Notes: generated from the letters alone by a model not told the origin. A stretch of DNA of 64,000 bases from Lepidostoma basale (GCA_022606425.2 JAHDVF020000494.1:186001-250000), one strand, 5' to 3'; numbered from the stretch's first letter, positions 29,913 through 41,570 are shown. Made by a program: numbers and translations.

Positions 29913-30681
29913 TGTACTATATATAATTTAAGAGGCAAAATTTTACACAGGACTGTCGATATTGTCGATATTACTATGATTGTACAATATTATTTTGATC
30001 CTTGAAAAAAAAATCCCTTAACTTTTTCGATCTCATGAAAAAGGTATTTTCTCCACAAATAGCACTTTCATAAGATTAAGAGAACATTTTCAAACGCTTA
30101 TCTCCGAAGTTAGAATGACTGTGATGAAAGTCACCCCATGCGGGAGGGGCGGACTAGTACAGATAGTTCCATCCCTTCCTGAGCATAATCATAAATAATT
30201 GCAATATTCTCCGATAAGATCAATTTTAGTTTTAGTAGGAATGGGAACCTCAGGTGAAAATGAACGCCAAACTGGTTCTATAACAACTACTCGCCGAATC
30301 CACTTTATCTACCTTCCTTTCTAAACTTTCCCAAAGCAATTTCACACCGCCAAAGTTGGGAACACCTTTGAAATCACGACCACTATTAAGGGGTACCGTA
30401 GATTAACTTTGGTTACCGCTGTTCTGCTGAGGGTCTTGGTATCATTTTTCATTTCTGTAATTTCGTCAGGCCGTGTTTAGGCCATATCGGTATCGGGTTT
30501 TGGTAACAGAAACAACAAATCGACCCATTACTTCTATTTTAGTATCGGCTGGTGGAACAGGTAAATGTTTCAGAAACTCTTCAATTATTTCAGCCCGCTT
30601 TTAGTTCACTTAAGGGTGGGAAAACATTTCTGAAAGAACAACTTGCCTAGCATTAAAATATTAAAAAGTGGTTTTATATAA
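29913..30681. other. Unassigned stretch
   Basis: Low-copy within the window. 30100-30600 is less AT-rich and could be an old element or host sequence. No frame with recognisable domains. Confidence 0.4.
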
Positions 30682-31050
30682 TCTATATAAATAAAAGGCA
30701 TTGCCTTGCCACGAACATTGTTCGGGGTTATAGGACCGATAGATTCGACAAACACTAAACCATTTACGACAAAATTTTCACTGTTTATTAATAGTACTTT
30801 GGCAAAGTTTAAAACAAGTTATTTGATACAACCCGAGTTTTTTTTATTACAACCACATTTTTAAATGCATATAAATGAAGTCTTATTGTTACAGGCAAAT
30901 AGTTATTTTATCGCTAGGGGCGTTACAGTCTATATTGGTGTAAACAAATTTTATTTGACGTGGTTGTTTAATTGTGTGTAATGTAAGTCACCAAGAGATG
31001 GCGTTCGAATCAGTTTAAATGACAGCTGTCATTAGTCAGTAGATCGTCAT
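30682..31050 (+). mobile_element. Possible Helitron 5' end
   Basis: TCTATATAAATAAAAGGCAT after an AT dinucleotide-rich flank resembles the 5' start (TC plus TATA-like text) of many arthropod non-autonomous Helitrons. The word GGACCGATAGATTCGAC nearby fits that style. No CTRR-type 3' end with hairpin was located, so this is weak. Confidence 0.25.
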
Positions 31051-31689
31051 AACATTACGACAGGTGTATTCAAGCAAAAATTCTAATCATTAACAGATTT
31101 CTTTTTTAAACATCATGTATCTGAAGAAACGCGTTATTGTGTGTATTCTGATGAATGACACAAATGAATTGATATCATACTTCAACAAACTATTTGTTTT
31201 TTAATCCTGACGAAGTTCCGGCAAGATCTAAACCGGCCGGTTAGATGAAAAAAAAAATTATGTGGTGAAAAATAAATTGAAAAGTGTTTTAAATTATTTT
31301 CAATAAAGCCCCATTACAAAAAGTAAGTGCTTCATACGAAAGTACGCGTTTATTCTGTTTTTTTTTAAAATTATTATAAATATTTGTCTATGTGCCCAAA
31401 ATCACCTTTTTGTGTGTGAATAATTTGATGAAACAAAAAAAACGAATATAACAAACGTTTTTTTGTCCATCCTTGTCTTTGTTGGAAATTTCATTGTCGA
31501 GAGCAGACGAAGTTTACAAATTGGATAATTCAACATTCCTAAGTACTAAGATAAATTTGTTTTTGCACTGCCTACGGAGAATTTGTTGCCATCTGTATTT
31601 GTAGCATCACCCTATAATCCCCGGAAGACGAACAGCGGCGGAAACTTTTACTAATTTGTAATCATGCCTTTATCTCTGTATACTTTAAA
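31051..31689. other. Unassigned stretch with a motif variant
   Basis: At 31206-31243 CCTGACGAAGTTCCGGC is followed by AAGATCTAAACCGGCCGGTT. This is the hammerhead-like arrangement with TAAA in place of GAAA and an ACCGGCCGGT palindrome. No inverted arms noticed. Remaining sequence unremarkable. Confidence 0.4.
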
Positions 31690-31745
31690 CCGTAGATTCC
31701 AAACCTTTTTTGGCCCACCCCTCATTTTATACCAAATAGTTATAC
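31690..31745 (+). mobile_element. hAT-type MITE end fragment
   Basis: TAGATTCCAAACCTTTTTTG followed by GCCCACCCCTCATTTT resembles hAT non-autonomous ends. The opposite end was not found. Confidence 0.3.
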
Positions 31746-31904
31746 CAAGTAATTAAATATAGTTTTACCTTTTCTATATATTGTATATTTATAATCATAA
31801 ATTAATTAAAAATACGGTATAAAAATGTATCAAAAACGTGTATATTTTGATATAATAGTTTCTTAATTTGTATATTAACGAAAATTCCATTTTCGAAGTA
31901 TTCA

Positions 31905-32150
31905 AATCAAATCAAATCAGTTTATTTCATCAACAGACACCACAAAATTTATTTTTAAGGCATCTATTGAGAACGGGTAAAAAAATATATTGTGTATAGT
32001 ATACTACCAGAAACGCATGAGAAATGGTTCAACATTAGGAAAACAGGATACTCTCCAGAATTGAGAGTATTTGCCTTCTGAACGTACCTTCACTAATATG
32101 AAAGACGTCGATCTCCGAGGAGACCGATGTCTTTCATATAAAATGTAAAA
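31905..32150 (-). mobile_element. LINE-K 3' end
   Basis: Starts CAAATCAAATCAAATCAG (the tail, reversed), then GGCATCTATTGAGAACGGGT, ATGAGAAATGGTTCAACATT and GAACGTACCTTCACTAATAT. Truncated at the codons for the SSEID block. Confidence 0.8.
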
Positions 32151-32244
32151 ATGTAAAATAATATATTTCACAGCCGCCCCCCGCCCGCCTTGCTTGCAAT
32201 AACGTCCCCCTTTTAAGAACGCAATCACTAAATCAATCTTTCTT

Positions 32245-32945
32245 TTAGTAATCTCGCTGGTGATATTGTTTATGATGAAACCGGATCAATCATCATTCAT
32301 TCATCATTTCTGTGTGGGGCTTGGCCTCCTTCACAACGGTCTTCCACTGACTTCTGTCTCTGGCCATATTTTTCCATCCCCCAACTTCTTACATTTTCTC
32401 CCAATCTTCTTCCACGCAATCCCCCAACTTTTCCTCGGTCTGCCTCTTGGTCTCTTCGCGGGGCACCCATCTAGATATAATTTGCGGTGTTCTTCCCTCT
32501 GGCATTCTTTCCACATGGCCAGCCCACCGTAGGCGTTGAGACTTACAGAATCTCACTACTGTTTCCTGGTTAATCGGTACTTCATGTTTAAGGTTTCTTT
32601 TAATTCTGTTAGTCATATCCTCCAGCGTGGGTCCAAAATTTTTTCTCAGTATTTTCCTCTCAAAAACTGCCAGCCTGCCTTCCTCTCTCTGCGTTAGAGA
32701 CCACGTCTCACAGCCGTAGGTGACTACCGGTCTTATGATAGTCTTATATATTAAAATTTTGGTATTACTGCTGAGTAACTTAGAACCCAGAAGCTTCTTA
32801 CACCCATGAAAAGATCTGTTTGCTGGTAAGAGGCGAATATTTAATTCTTCTGCCAGCTTGTTCTTGGAATTGATGTTCGAGCCCTTATAGGTGAAATGCT
32901 GGACCTCTTCGTACAAACGTTGTTCCATCTGTATGTTTTAAAGGG
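32245..32945 (-). mobile_element. LINE-C copy
   Basis: 3' end with a GATGAATGA-type tail at the left edge. The coding part spans two frames (32389-32928, then 32331-32516 after a -1 or +1 shift). The 5' truncation is near 32940. The other copy is 57690-58110. Confidence 0.85.
32389..32928 (-). CDS. LINE-C ORF2 C-terminal fragment
   Basis: The 179-codon frame contains the end of the reverse transcriptase: QHFTYKGSNINSKNKLAEEL near residues 10-30, LIYKTIIRPVVTYGCETWSL around 60-80, and a second block with ERKILRKNFGP, IKRNLKHEVPINQETVV, QRLRWAGHVERMPEGRTPQI around 130-150. A frameshift then separates RGRPRKSWG and VEEDWEKM. No catalytic YADD box is present. The start is internal. Confidence 0.82.
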   Translation of the reverse strand: MEQRLYEEVQHFTYKGSNINSKNKLAEELNIRLLPANRSFHGCKKLLGSKLLSSNTKILIYKTIIRPVVTYGCETWSLTQREEGRLAVFERKILRKNFGPTLEDMTNRIKRNLKHEVPINQETVVRFCKSQRLRWAGHVERMPEGRTPQIISRWVPREETKRQTEEKLGDCVEEDWEKM

Positions 32946-33044
32946 GACTTTGCTCGCGCGCGCTAACCATATATTTAGTTTTTGAGATAACCGGATCAAT
33001 AGTTGAAACAATTAAAGAAATTTGTTTTTTTTTGTAAACAAATA

Positions 33045-33460
33045 CTTGTAGACAAATACTGGATTTTTACCCATTGTGGGTTAATCATTTTTTAAGGATT
33101 AATTGTATCTCAATAAGTGATAACAATGTGATAGTTGCGTAAAAAGCCTTTCACATTGTATTAATAAAGTTTTTCTGCTTAATGCTTACAAATTATCTTA
33201 ATAGATGGCGATTGTGTACAACAATGTGAAGTTATTAAAAAATATGTACAAGTACAAATATATACAAGTTTCAAAAATTTGTCGAATGTGGTGTCGTAAG
33301 AAGGGCGGAATGGGGAATGTTGTTAACATAAAGCGATCGCTTAACCCAACCAATGACAGATCATAAGTCCTGTAAACTCCTCGACTACCATATTTTGTTT
33401 CCAAATAATTTACATCTTCTTCTCTATTGAGATACAATTAATCCTTAATAATTAAAAAAA
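33045..33460 (+). repeat. J-family repeat with one inverted end
   Basis: 33045-33115 is the J end in reverse (AAATACTGGATTTTTACCCA, AAGGATTAATTGTATCTCAA). The body follows in direct orientation and ends TTGAGATACAATTAATCC at 33444. This shows the element carries an inverted terminal repeat. Small frame on the minus strand at 33198-33437. Confidence 0.78.
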
Positions 33461-33952
33461 ATTTACCAGTACATGTGTATAGTATTCTTTTATCGTGATA
33501 CATTTTTATTTGCAATATATGAGGATACTTTTTACGTTCCATTTTTCCTTAACAATGATTATAAAACGTTTATATTCTGCACGATTACTCGTTTTCTTTC
33601 TACGAAATTGTAATCTTCAAGATGTCAGTAATAATTATTTTACGCTTACGTTTCCTTTCCGTTTCATTAGTCATTGTTGTGGAATGAGATCCGACTTAAC
33701 AAAACATTTATTGTCTTCTTTCTGGCAACCGGAGTCACGTGCCGCCGGGTAGTCTCCAAATATTGAAATTAAAAAGCGAAATCCGTCTACTGGGAACCTT
33801 TTAAAATAATAAATTGCTACATCTCTCGTTGTTTTTGTTCAAACTCACCAAAATTAGCTTATAATTAGATTTTTGAATGATGTACATAAAAACAACAATA
33901 TCAATTTAATTTTAATTTTAAATGTTGTGAATTTGAAATAAAACGAAATTAA
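33461..33952. other. Unassigned stretch
   Basis: An 85-codon frame at 33495-33752 has no motif. No shared repeats noticed. Confidence 0.45.
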
Positions 33953-34435
33953 ATAAATAACCATCACGCCGTCTCCCCGAAGGGGTAGGCAAAAAGAATG
34001 GACTGCCCCACTTTTCTTTCCTGGCACATTTCCCTCGCTTCCTAAACATTCATTCATCTTGTCGTGCACGCGCGTCGATTTCTCTAACTCCTCACATGGC
34101 CGACATTCAATATTTGATATATTTGATCGTGCCACGTTTTCCTCTGTCTTCCTCTATTTCTGGTTCCATTTAAATCGTTAACATATAATTTTTTTTACTA
34201 TTCTTTCTTCATTCATTCTTTCCATATGTCCAAACCATCTTAATGATCCTTTCATTATTTTGTTCATAACACCATCATTCGCACCGCATTCACTTCTTAT
34301 ATTTTCATTCGACACTCTATCATACACAGAGTATCCACACATTCGTCTAAGAGATCTCATTTCTACTGCAATTATTCTACTTACATCCTTCTTCTGCCAG
34401 TTCCATGCTTCGCTTTCTTACATAAGGGTCTTCCA
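33953..34435 (-). mobile_element. LINE-A copy
   Basis: CATCACGCCGTCTCCCCGAA through the full C-terminal coding region to TACATAAGGGTCTTCC. Frames are broken once or twice (34178-34360 holds the SLRWFGHMERM part). Its tail is AAATAAATAA rather than (TTAG)n, so tail repeats are not fixed in this family. Confidence 0.85.
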
Positions 34436-34479
34436 TAATAACGATGTTTTTATAAAAAAACTTATTCTACTTTTGTGAC

Positions 34480-34860
34480 ACAGAACACTCTTTCGATGCC
34501 AGCGAGCTTGGCAAAATAGGTCGCTGTAGTAGTTCTTTAAAAAAGCATCTTTTTATTTAATTAATATTTAAAATAAACTTCCATGATGAGATTTATGGTA
34601 CATCATTAGTTAATTATTTTTTTAATTATGGCAAAAAAAGTGTTACAATTTATTTATTCCGCTGTCTTTCTATAATAGTCAAGAGTGGTTTTGGCAGCTC
34701 GCTGCTATATTCTGGTGAAAGCTATAACTAGAAGATGCCACTGAGAGGCCGAAACCGAGACTAGAATAACACGTTGATTAAAATTATATTTATATTGTAA
34801 AGAAAAAAATATTTTTATTTTTGTTTTAATTTTAATTTTCTTATTGTACCAATGTAGAAA
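34480..34860. repeat. Decayed foldback related to 17837-18012
   Basis: Minus-strand CCAGAATATAGCAGCGAGCT (34694-34713 region) and plus-strand AGAAGATGCCACTGAGAGGC with CGAAACCGAGAC (34732-34763) are opposing degenerate motif copies around a short spacer. Confidence 0.45.
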
Positions 34861-35462
34861 AACAAAATGCAACTGGCAAAAATATGAATAAAAGTAGAAT
34901 AATTTTTTTGAAAATTAGAAAATAAGATTCAAACGCCGATGTAAGAGTAAACTGCATTGTAAACGAAGGGATAACGAACACGAATGCAATATATTTTAAA
35001 ATAATATTGAAGTAAGTTAAGGGCAGATATCGCATCTCTAGTCGTAAACCGGCTCATTCCAAAATTTTGGTGAATTGAGTTAAGTATACAGAATGATTAA
35101 AAAAAACGCACTCTATCACCCAGTAAATCAAAAACTGACGCAATAAGGCTAGAAAAGCTTAGCTTTTCATTTCATAAACTTATAGTGTGATTTACCAAAA
35201 ACTGTCGAGGACCGAAACACGTTTTCATAATTTCCCAAAAAACATGAATTTTGGATTGAGCCAGTTTACGACTGGAGGTGCGATATGTGAAAGCAGCACG
35301 AAATCGATCAAATCAGAGGATAATTTGAAATAATTAAAAAAATACATCGGCCACTTCATGAGTCGGAAAAATAGCTTTGTATGCATAGCACGACGTATGA
35401 ATATTGATAACTGTAGATAAGTATATCTGCTTACGCTTTTGGGAAATGACGTGGTAGTAAGT
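34861..35462 (+). mobile_element. LINE-A highly degenerate copy split by a MITE
   Basis: AAATGCAACTGGCAAAAATA, AAACGCCGATGTAAGAG, CATCGGCCACTTCATGAGTC, CATAGCACGACGTATGAATA and a final TGACGTGGTAGTAAGTTAG follow LINE-A order. The MITE 35030-35283 interrupts it. Confidence 0.6.
35030..35283. mobile_element. TA-flanked MITE (Tc1/mariner-type)
   Basis: Left end TCGCATCTCTAGTCGTAAAC and reversed right end TCGCACCTCCAGTCGTAAAC, inverted for about 40 bp, each next to TA (35028-35029, 35284-35285). 254 bp, non-coding, with an internal AAAAGCTTAGCTTTT palindrome. Confidence 0.82.
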
Positions 35463-35925
35463 TAGGTAATTTTATTTTATGTTGCTTGTTGTGTTTAATA
35501 GATTTATTTACCCTTTTGAAATTTGAAAAAAGAAACCATTAACAATGCTTGCTCCGGCAACCCGTTTTGACTGTAAAGTATTATTCTCATTGACTTCAAT
35601 AAACTTTTTTTTGCCTTCGCGACGATATTGATATTCTTTCCTTTCAAAATTTGTTAATAATTCAATCCCTTTATCGCTTGAGAACTGGGAGAATAACGGA
35701 TAATGGTTGCTAATTTGCTTGAGTCGTTTTTTGCGTCGGAATGAAATACTTATTAAATTAATAATTTTCGAATCTTTTGACTGAACCCTTTAACTTAAAA
35801 TTTCACGGAAATAATTTAATCATGAATATGACACAAACAACTACTCTATTCAATTCTATTTATATTTAAATTTTAGGATATAAATCATGTTTTTTACGAA
35901 TTTTATCTGTTGTGATGCTTGTTGT
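35463..35925. other. Unassigned stretch
   Basis: Low-copy AT-rich sequence. No gene or repeat recognised. Confidence 0.45.
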
Positions 35926-36150
35926 ATGCAAGCTCCAAATATTCAGCAGTTGCGTTAAAAGCGTACTGCTCTACGGATGTGAGGCTTGGAAATCTCACGG
36001 CGGACGTTATTGAAAAACACCAGGTGTTCATAAATAGGTGCAGGCCTCACTCGGGATGATGTTAGACATCAGCCATGCGATAGAGTCGGATGGAAAAGGT
36101 TCCTTGAGGCCCTATGCACCACGGAGGTGTGACAGGACAAAAAGAGTAAG
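35926..36150 (+). mobile_element. LINE-D 3' end with internal deletion
   Basis: Text for VLLYGCEAW and FINRC jumps at about 36041 to CTCACTCGGGATGATG and then RIGWKRFLEALCTTEV, missing about 320 bp present at 55311-55757. Ends with TGACAGGACAAAAAGAG and an AAGAAGA tail. Confidence 0.78.
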
Positions 36151-36227
36151 AAGAAGATGTTTGTTGTATAATTGTGAACTTCCATGGAATTATATGTGTT
36201 TATAATAGTTTAATTTCACTTGTTTTT

Positions 36228-36622
36228 TTAGTCTTCTTCTTTTTCTTCCTCAGCCTATTCCTGTCCACTCCTGAACTAAGGCCTCCTCCATTCGTTTCCA
36301 TGTCACTCTGGTCCTGTGCAGATTGTATCCAAGCTATTCCGACGTGTCTGTTCAGATCATCATTCCACCGTAGTTGCGGTCGCCCTGCACTTCTCTTTGC
36401 CGTCCACGGTCTCCAACGGTCCTCGGTAGTTTTCTTGTCTACCTTTCGCATGAGCTTCTGGCTACGTGACCTGCCCATTGCCATTTTAGAGTCGCCACCC
36501 GGTGGATGATGTCAGTGACCTTTGTTTTTTCTCTCACCGTATCGTTTCTGACTCTGTCTCTTAGGCTTATTCCTAACATGGCTCTTTCCATGGATCCTTA
36601 GGTCACTCGTAGTTTCTCAGTT
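36228..36622 (-). mobile_element. LINE-B copy
   Basis: Carries the end of LINE-B: WRPWTAKRSAGRPQLRWNDD, LNRHVGIAWIQSAQD and an (AAG)n tail. Upstream text for GISLRDRV is present to about 36610. Frame 36200-36484 is open only in part. It faces the LINE-D end before it, tail to tail. Confidence 0.8.
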
Positions 36623-37699
36623 TATATAACGCTTATGTGCGCTCTGCATACTTTCCTGTTAACGGTAAATTATTCATTCTTTATTCAAAAATTCCGTTAT
36701 GATAGTGGAGTAAAGTATCTTATTAGAAAAAGTGGTACATATCAAATGCCAGTCTATTTTTGTGCTCAACTTTCGTGTATACTTTATCATAATATACAAG
36801 TAACCCTTTATACAGGGACCCAGAGCCAGCACAAAAAAGCGGGTTAAGTTTCAAACTAAAAATCGTTTCAAGTAAATCTCAACAATTAACTTTTTTTATT
36901 TAAATAAACCCCCAATTTCATCAATTCATCTGTTCTGATCAGAGCCGATTTAAGACTTCTAGTGAAATTTTAAATTCTCATTTAGAATTCCGTACCGTGG
37001 GAGGCTTGTCTGTTTCCCTAACAGTGGGAGCGAGAGAGAATTCAAAATAAACAAAGGGACTTAAATAAAAGAAGGTAATGTTTGTGTTTATTTTATAAAC
37101 AAAATTGTTTTGACAGCTGAATAACATCACAATATCGCAACTGTAATGAAAAATCTAACGTTATGCAACAATATTGTTCTCCTTTTAATTAATTCTAAAG
37201 CGGAGGGTTGGTAAACAAATTAATAATTTTGTCGTTTTTCTGGATTCTCTCAAAACGTGAAAAATATTTTTCGAAGTAATTTATGTATTTTTTTTTCAAT
37301 ACCTTACCTGTAGGTGTCGTTTCATATACCCCACTTATGGATTCGAAGGGCAGTGTGAAGGTGAAGAATTTTTATTCGATCAGGTTTTCTTATATCTTTC
37401 GTTCATTCTTATTAAATCTAAAGCACATAATTTCGAGGGAAGATAGTGGAGTAACGATGGGATAAAGTATTCAATAAAAACGTGGAAATGATCCATTTCA
37501 TGTGCAAAATTGATTTTTATTTATCACAATCAAATCAATCAACATTATCTTAATCAAACCAATATTGTCTCTAAAAGTTTTCATTCTTTTTTACGTACGA
37601 CATTGTAGAAATTTATTCATTTACAAACATATGAATTGTTGTAAATGAATGCGTATTTTTATTTTTTATATTTCGAACATCTAATGCTTCTTGTACAAT
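36623..37699. other. Unassigned stretch
   Basis: About 1.1 kb of low-copy AT-rich sequence. A 70-codon frame at 36635-36847 and others show no domain. Confidence 0.45.
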
Positions 37700-37745
37700 G
37701 TTTATGAAAACATCGGTTTTCTAGAAGTTTTATTGTATTTTCTTT
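37700..37745 (+). repeat. P-family arm fragment
   Basis: ATGAAAACATCGGTTTTCTA and GAAGTTTTATTGTATTTTCT match the outer arm of the P family. The remainder is lost where the next insertion starts. Confidence 0.5.
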
Positions 37746-37754
37746 ATTGAAGTT

Positions 37755-37866
37755 TAACTAAGTTACTAACTAACGGGAAGGGGTAGTCAAAAATAATGGA
37801 CTGGTCACTTTAACCGATGTGGCACTCCATCCTTGTCTTTTCGCCCTCGCGGGAGATGCGGTGGTT
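37755..37866 (-). mobile_element. LINE-tailed element, short copy
   Basis: ACTAACTAACGGGAAGGGGT lacks about 13 bp of the usual pre-tail module. Then CACTTTAACCGATGTGGCAC and CTCGCGGGAGATGCGGTG follow as in other copies. Truncated within the core. Confidence 0.65.
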
Positions 37867-37984
37867 TATTGAAGTTAAGGCGTTAATACTGTGGAATTCC
37901 ATTGTAATAACCTTGGGATTGAAGCAGTTTATATTCCGTTAGTTTCGGAAGTGACCTCTATTCTCAGATGTGAATATATCATAT

Positions 37985-38360
37985 CTTCCTCTTCTTTATG
38001 TGTCCTGTCAGGTCTCCCCAACGTTGACTATCACCCTTGAGTAGGCCTCCCTATCCTGGGCAGCTCGGAACAGCTCCTCCACGGTCCTCAGCCCTGTCTA
38101 CTATCGTATGTTCCTCAGCCAGGAAACCTGCCTTCTCCCAACACCTCGTCGACCCTCAATATTACCCTTTAAGATCAGATGTAACAGTGCGTATTTTTCG
38201 CCTCTCAGAACATGGCCCAAGTAGGACACCTTACGGACTTTGATGTTGGTCAGCAACTCTCTGTCAACTCTGACTCTATGGAGAACGTTTGTGTTGCTGA
38301 CCATATCAGTCCAGGAGATGCGTAACATCCTTCGGTGTATCCACATCTCATATATCATAT
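37985..38360 (-). mobile_element. LINE-F copy
   Basis: Best LINE-F copy. The minus frame 38101-38358 encodes MWIHRRMLRISWTDMV, RVRVDRELLTNIKVRKVSYL, GHVLRGEKYALLHLILKGNI and GRRGVGRRQVSWLRNIR, a typical insect LINE C-terminus. The 3' UTR ends CTTCTTTATGTGTCCTG-side. Truncated at both sides of the ORF. Confidence 0.85.
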
Positions 38361-38544
38361 AAATAAATTATTTTATGAACATACATATTTAATTAAAGTG
38401 GAATATAAACATCGTTGCAACTTATTATGTTTTATTTGATAATCGGGTTTCTTATTAGATATATTAATGTTACGACATTGATAAATTTCTAAATTTTGAA
38501 AATTCGTTTGTACCTACAAATTATTATATGTAAATCAAAAGATT

Positions 38545-38870
38545 TTTAAGAATTAATTGTATCTCAATAGAGACGAAGATGTAATTTTTTTTTTGGAAAA
38601 AGAATATGGTAGTCGAGGCGTTTACAGGACTTATGACCTGTCGTTGGTTGGGTTAAGCGATCACTTTATGTTAACAACATTCCCCATTTCACCCTTCTTA
38701 CGACCACCACGTCTGACAAATTTTTGGAACTTGTATATATGCTACTATGTTAAATAACTTCACATTTTTTAGGTCAACCTACAGTAGCGCCATCTATTAA
38801 GATTATTTGTAAGCATTAATGGGTAAAATCCGGTATTTGTCTACAAGTATTTGTATACATTCAAAAAATA
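38545..38870 (-). repeat. J-family repeat, reverse orientation
   Basis: AATTGTATCTCAATAGAGAC through GGGTTAAGCGATCACTTTAT and GCGCCATCTATTAAGATTAT, then directly GGGTAAAATCCGGTATTTG. The plus strand shows the recurrent small frame (38557-38757). Confidence 0.78.
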
Positions 38871-39344
38871 AAAGATTTTTATTTTCATAATAATAACCTT
38901 CCCATTGAACTAAAATCGTTACTGGCAGGGATCCTGGTAACTTATTCATGAGAATCAAAAGGATCTATTGACAGATGCTAATCAGAGTGGAGGGAGCGAC
39001 GGGGCCTCCGTCTCAATTAATTGCGCGATATGTTTACTAAGATATTCAATAGGATTCAGGATCAGATTGATATTCAAGAAGTTTCGTCTCCTTGAGAGTT
39101 TCGAATAGTTCTTATCGTAGTTCGGCGTATACGACTTAATACAGCTCTAACTGAATTCTCATTTTGCATAAATTCACGTTTATTCAAAACTTTGTAAATT
39201 TCATTGTGGGTAAAATATTTAACAGTGTTATGCATAATATTCATTTGACTTATGTTCACTGACCAACGTGAAAATTTTCTTCTATGCAATTTATATGAAT
39301 CGTATAGTAAGTATTTTTATTTATTTATTATTTCTTTTATTTGA
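38871..39344. other. Unassigned stretch
   Basis: 38900-39060 is less AT-rich (GGAGGGAGCGACGGGGCCTC) and single-copy here. No coding recognised. Confidence 0.4.
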
Positions 39345-39937
39345 AGGATATTAAAAGAAGGGTTGGGGCAGGCAACAGAGTAAATGGTTGTCATCGCAAA
39401 CAAAAGCCTATCCAAAAAAGCTAAGATGGCAGTGCATAATGGTGTTCTTGTGCCGACCCTTATGTATGGAAGTGAAGCACGGATCTGGCAAAAGAAGGAT
39501 GAAAGTATAATAAATGCAGTAGAAATGAGATCTCTTAGACGAATGTGTGGCAAATCTGTATATGATAGAGTGACAAATACAAGTATGAGAAGTGAATGTG
39601 GTGCGAATGAAAGTGTTATGAACAAAATAAAGAAAGGGTCATTAAGATGGTTTGGACACATGGAAAGAATGAGTGAAGACAGAATGGTAAAGAAGGTATA
39701 TGTAAACGGCGTGAACGGAGCTAGAAAAAGAGGAAGGCCAAGGAAAACGTGGCACGATCAAATCAATCAAATATTAAATGTCGGTCACGTGAGGAGTCGG
39801 AGAAATCGACGTGCGTGCATGACAAGATGTTTGAATGTAGAGGAAGCGAGAGGAGTATGTCAGGACAAAACAGTGTGGCGTTCCATTCTTTCTGCCTATC
39901 CCTCCGGGGAGACGGCGTGATGGTTAGTTAGTTAGTT
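39345..39937 (+). mobile_element. LINE-A copy, best preserved
   Basis: Starts at the codons near KRRVGAGNRVNG, runs to GACGGCGTGATGG and three TTAG units. No target duplication was clear. Protein and nucleotide differences from 202-669 point to a distinct subfamily of the same lineage. Confidence 0.88.
39384..39920 (+). CDS. LINE-A ORF2 C-terminal fragment, longest intact frame
   Basis: 178 codons. Order of blocks: NKSLSKKAKMAVHNGVL and PTLMYGSEA (end of reverse transcriptase), MRSLRRMCGKSVYDRV around 50-65, SLRWFGHMERMSED around 93-106, RKRGRPRKTWHDQINQIL around 120-137, RRNRRACMTRCLNVEEARG around 143-161, and the terminal YPSGETA. No histidine/cysteine zinc motif is present. The frame survives but lacks polymerase active-site and endonuclease domains, so no activity is expected. 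Confidence 0.82.
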   Translation: MVVIANKSLSKKAKMAVHNGVLVPTLMYGSEARIWQKKDESIINAVEMRSLRRMCGKSVYDRVTNTSMRSECGANESVMNKIKKGSLRWFGHMERMSEDRMVKKVYVNGVNGARKRGRPRKTWHDQINQILNVGHVRSRRNRRACMTRCLNVEEARGVCQDKTVWRSILSAYPSGETA

Positions 39938-39984
39938 TGTTCTTATTTCTTGAACAATGATGTAAAACTCCTTATTAAATAAAT

Positions 39985-40160
39985 AATACGAATGAAAACA
40001 TCTATTTTCTAGAAGTTTTATTGTAATGTATGGGAATAGCATGTTTCGCCTTTCTAAGTCATTATCAAATGACAATATCTGTGAAAAGTGAAGCATGTCA
40101 TTTCCGTAAATAATAATAAAACTTCTCGAAAACAGACGTTTTCATTCGTATTTAAAACAT
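39985..40160. repeat. P-family foldback
   Basis: Near-perfect outer arms: AATACGAATGAAAACATCTA and the reversed AATACGAATGAAAACGTCTG. Inside, GCATGTTTCGCCTTTCTAAG and GAAGCATGTCATTTCCG are the motif-bearing inner arms. Confidence 0.78.
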
Positions 40161-41036
40161 ACTCTAAAGTTTTATTATTCTTGTTACTTTATTACTTGTT
40201 CAACTTTTGGGAAAAACACCATTATTAAGGAAAAATATTCTTTCATCTCTTTATATAATTTTTGAACTCGTTACACTCCCATTAAATTTCTTATTATTTG
40301 AAATATTCTAATTACCAATTATGATCGTACTGTTAAACTCCTTTGTATAAACTTTAAAGGTTCTTTATGCATTTAGCTTATATTAGTAAGCTTTTACTCA
40401 AAGCTCTCCGTACTAAGTTTCCATATAAAGACATTGCACTTTCGCAGAGCTTTATTTTCCTTTTACAGTTCCATAATGGAACGGGAATTAAAGCCGAGTG
40501 GTACCTCCTATAAAATAATCTGCAATACGACTACTTTGTGTGCTGCATTAATGGAACGCGCCATTTTATAGTATTTTTACGGTTTCCCTTATGTGACACC
40601 ATTTCCCGCCATTTTCTTTTGTAAATATTTCAATTTTATGACAAAATTGCGAGCGTGTGTACGTTTTTAATAATATTTTCCACTTTAAGATATCATAGGA
40701 ATTTAGGTTTTTCTCCCGGTAAAATTTATCTCGATGGTTATTGCTGCAATCGGATCATTAAAATAAAACTTTAAAATTATTGTTTTAAATTCTATTTTTA
40801 TGGGTAATTATTTACAATATTTAACAAGGATTGTTGAGGAATGGGAACGAATCAATAATTGTTTTATTTTTTTAATAATATTTTCTTTGTAATTTCTGAT
40901 ATTTCAATGTTATATTTCTGTATTTAATGTGTATAATTACATCGATGTATCTTTATTAAACAGAGTTATGGCAGAATTATTAGGTTGAGCAGCATGATAT
41001 GATATTTTATACGAATAATATTAGTTTAAACTAACG
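40161..41036. other. Unassigned stretch
   Basis: Low-copy. 40430-40620 is more balanced in composition (AATGGAACGCGCCATTTTAT, TTTCCCGCCATTTTC) and may be host non-coding DNA. No gene recognised. Confidence 0.4.
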
Positions 41037-41570
41037 TACCACTGTGATAAAAAAAATAAGGTGAAATTGTTCATAATTTTTAAAATCTTTATTTATTCTT
41101 CTAAATCTATTTCATCGCCTACAAAGTACTCCCCTCCCGATACAATACACATCTGCCAACGTTTTTTCCAATCCTTGAAACAATTGTTAAAGTGGATTTT
41201 CGGAATGGCCTTTAAAGCGCGCAACGATTCGGGTTTTATCTCTTCAATCGTGTCAAAACGGTGTCCCCGGAGCGGTCTATTAAGCTTAGGGAATAACCAG
41301 AAGTCATACGGTGCTAAATCAGGCGAATACGATGGTTATGGAACGATATGAGTTGAATTTTTGGCAAAATGGTCTCGAAGCACCAATGTAGTGTGAGATG
41401 GTGCATTATCGTTGTGCAAAAACCAAAAATTGTCTGCCCATAATTCTGCTCTCTTTTTGCGAATGGCTACACGAAGACGTCACATAACGCTCAAATAACG
41501 CCATGTTAACAGTTTGGCCCGGTGGAAGGAATTCATAATGCACCACACCACGATTATCGAAGAAAACTGT

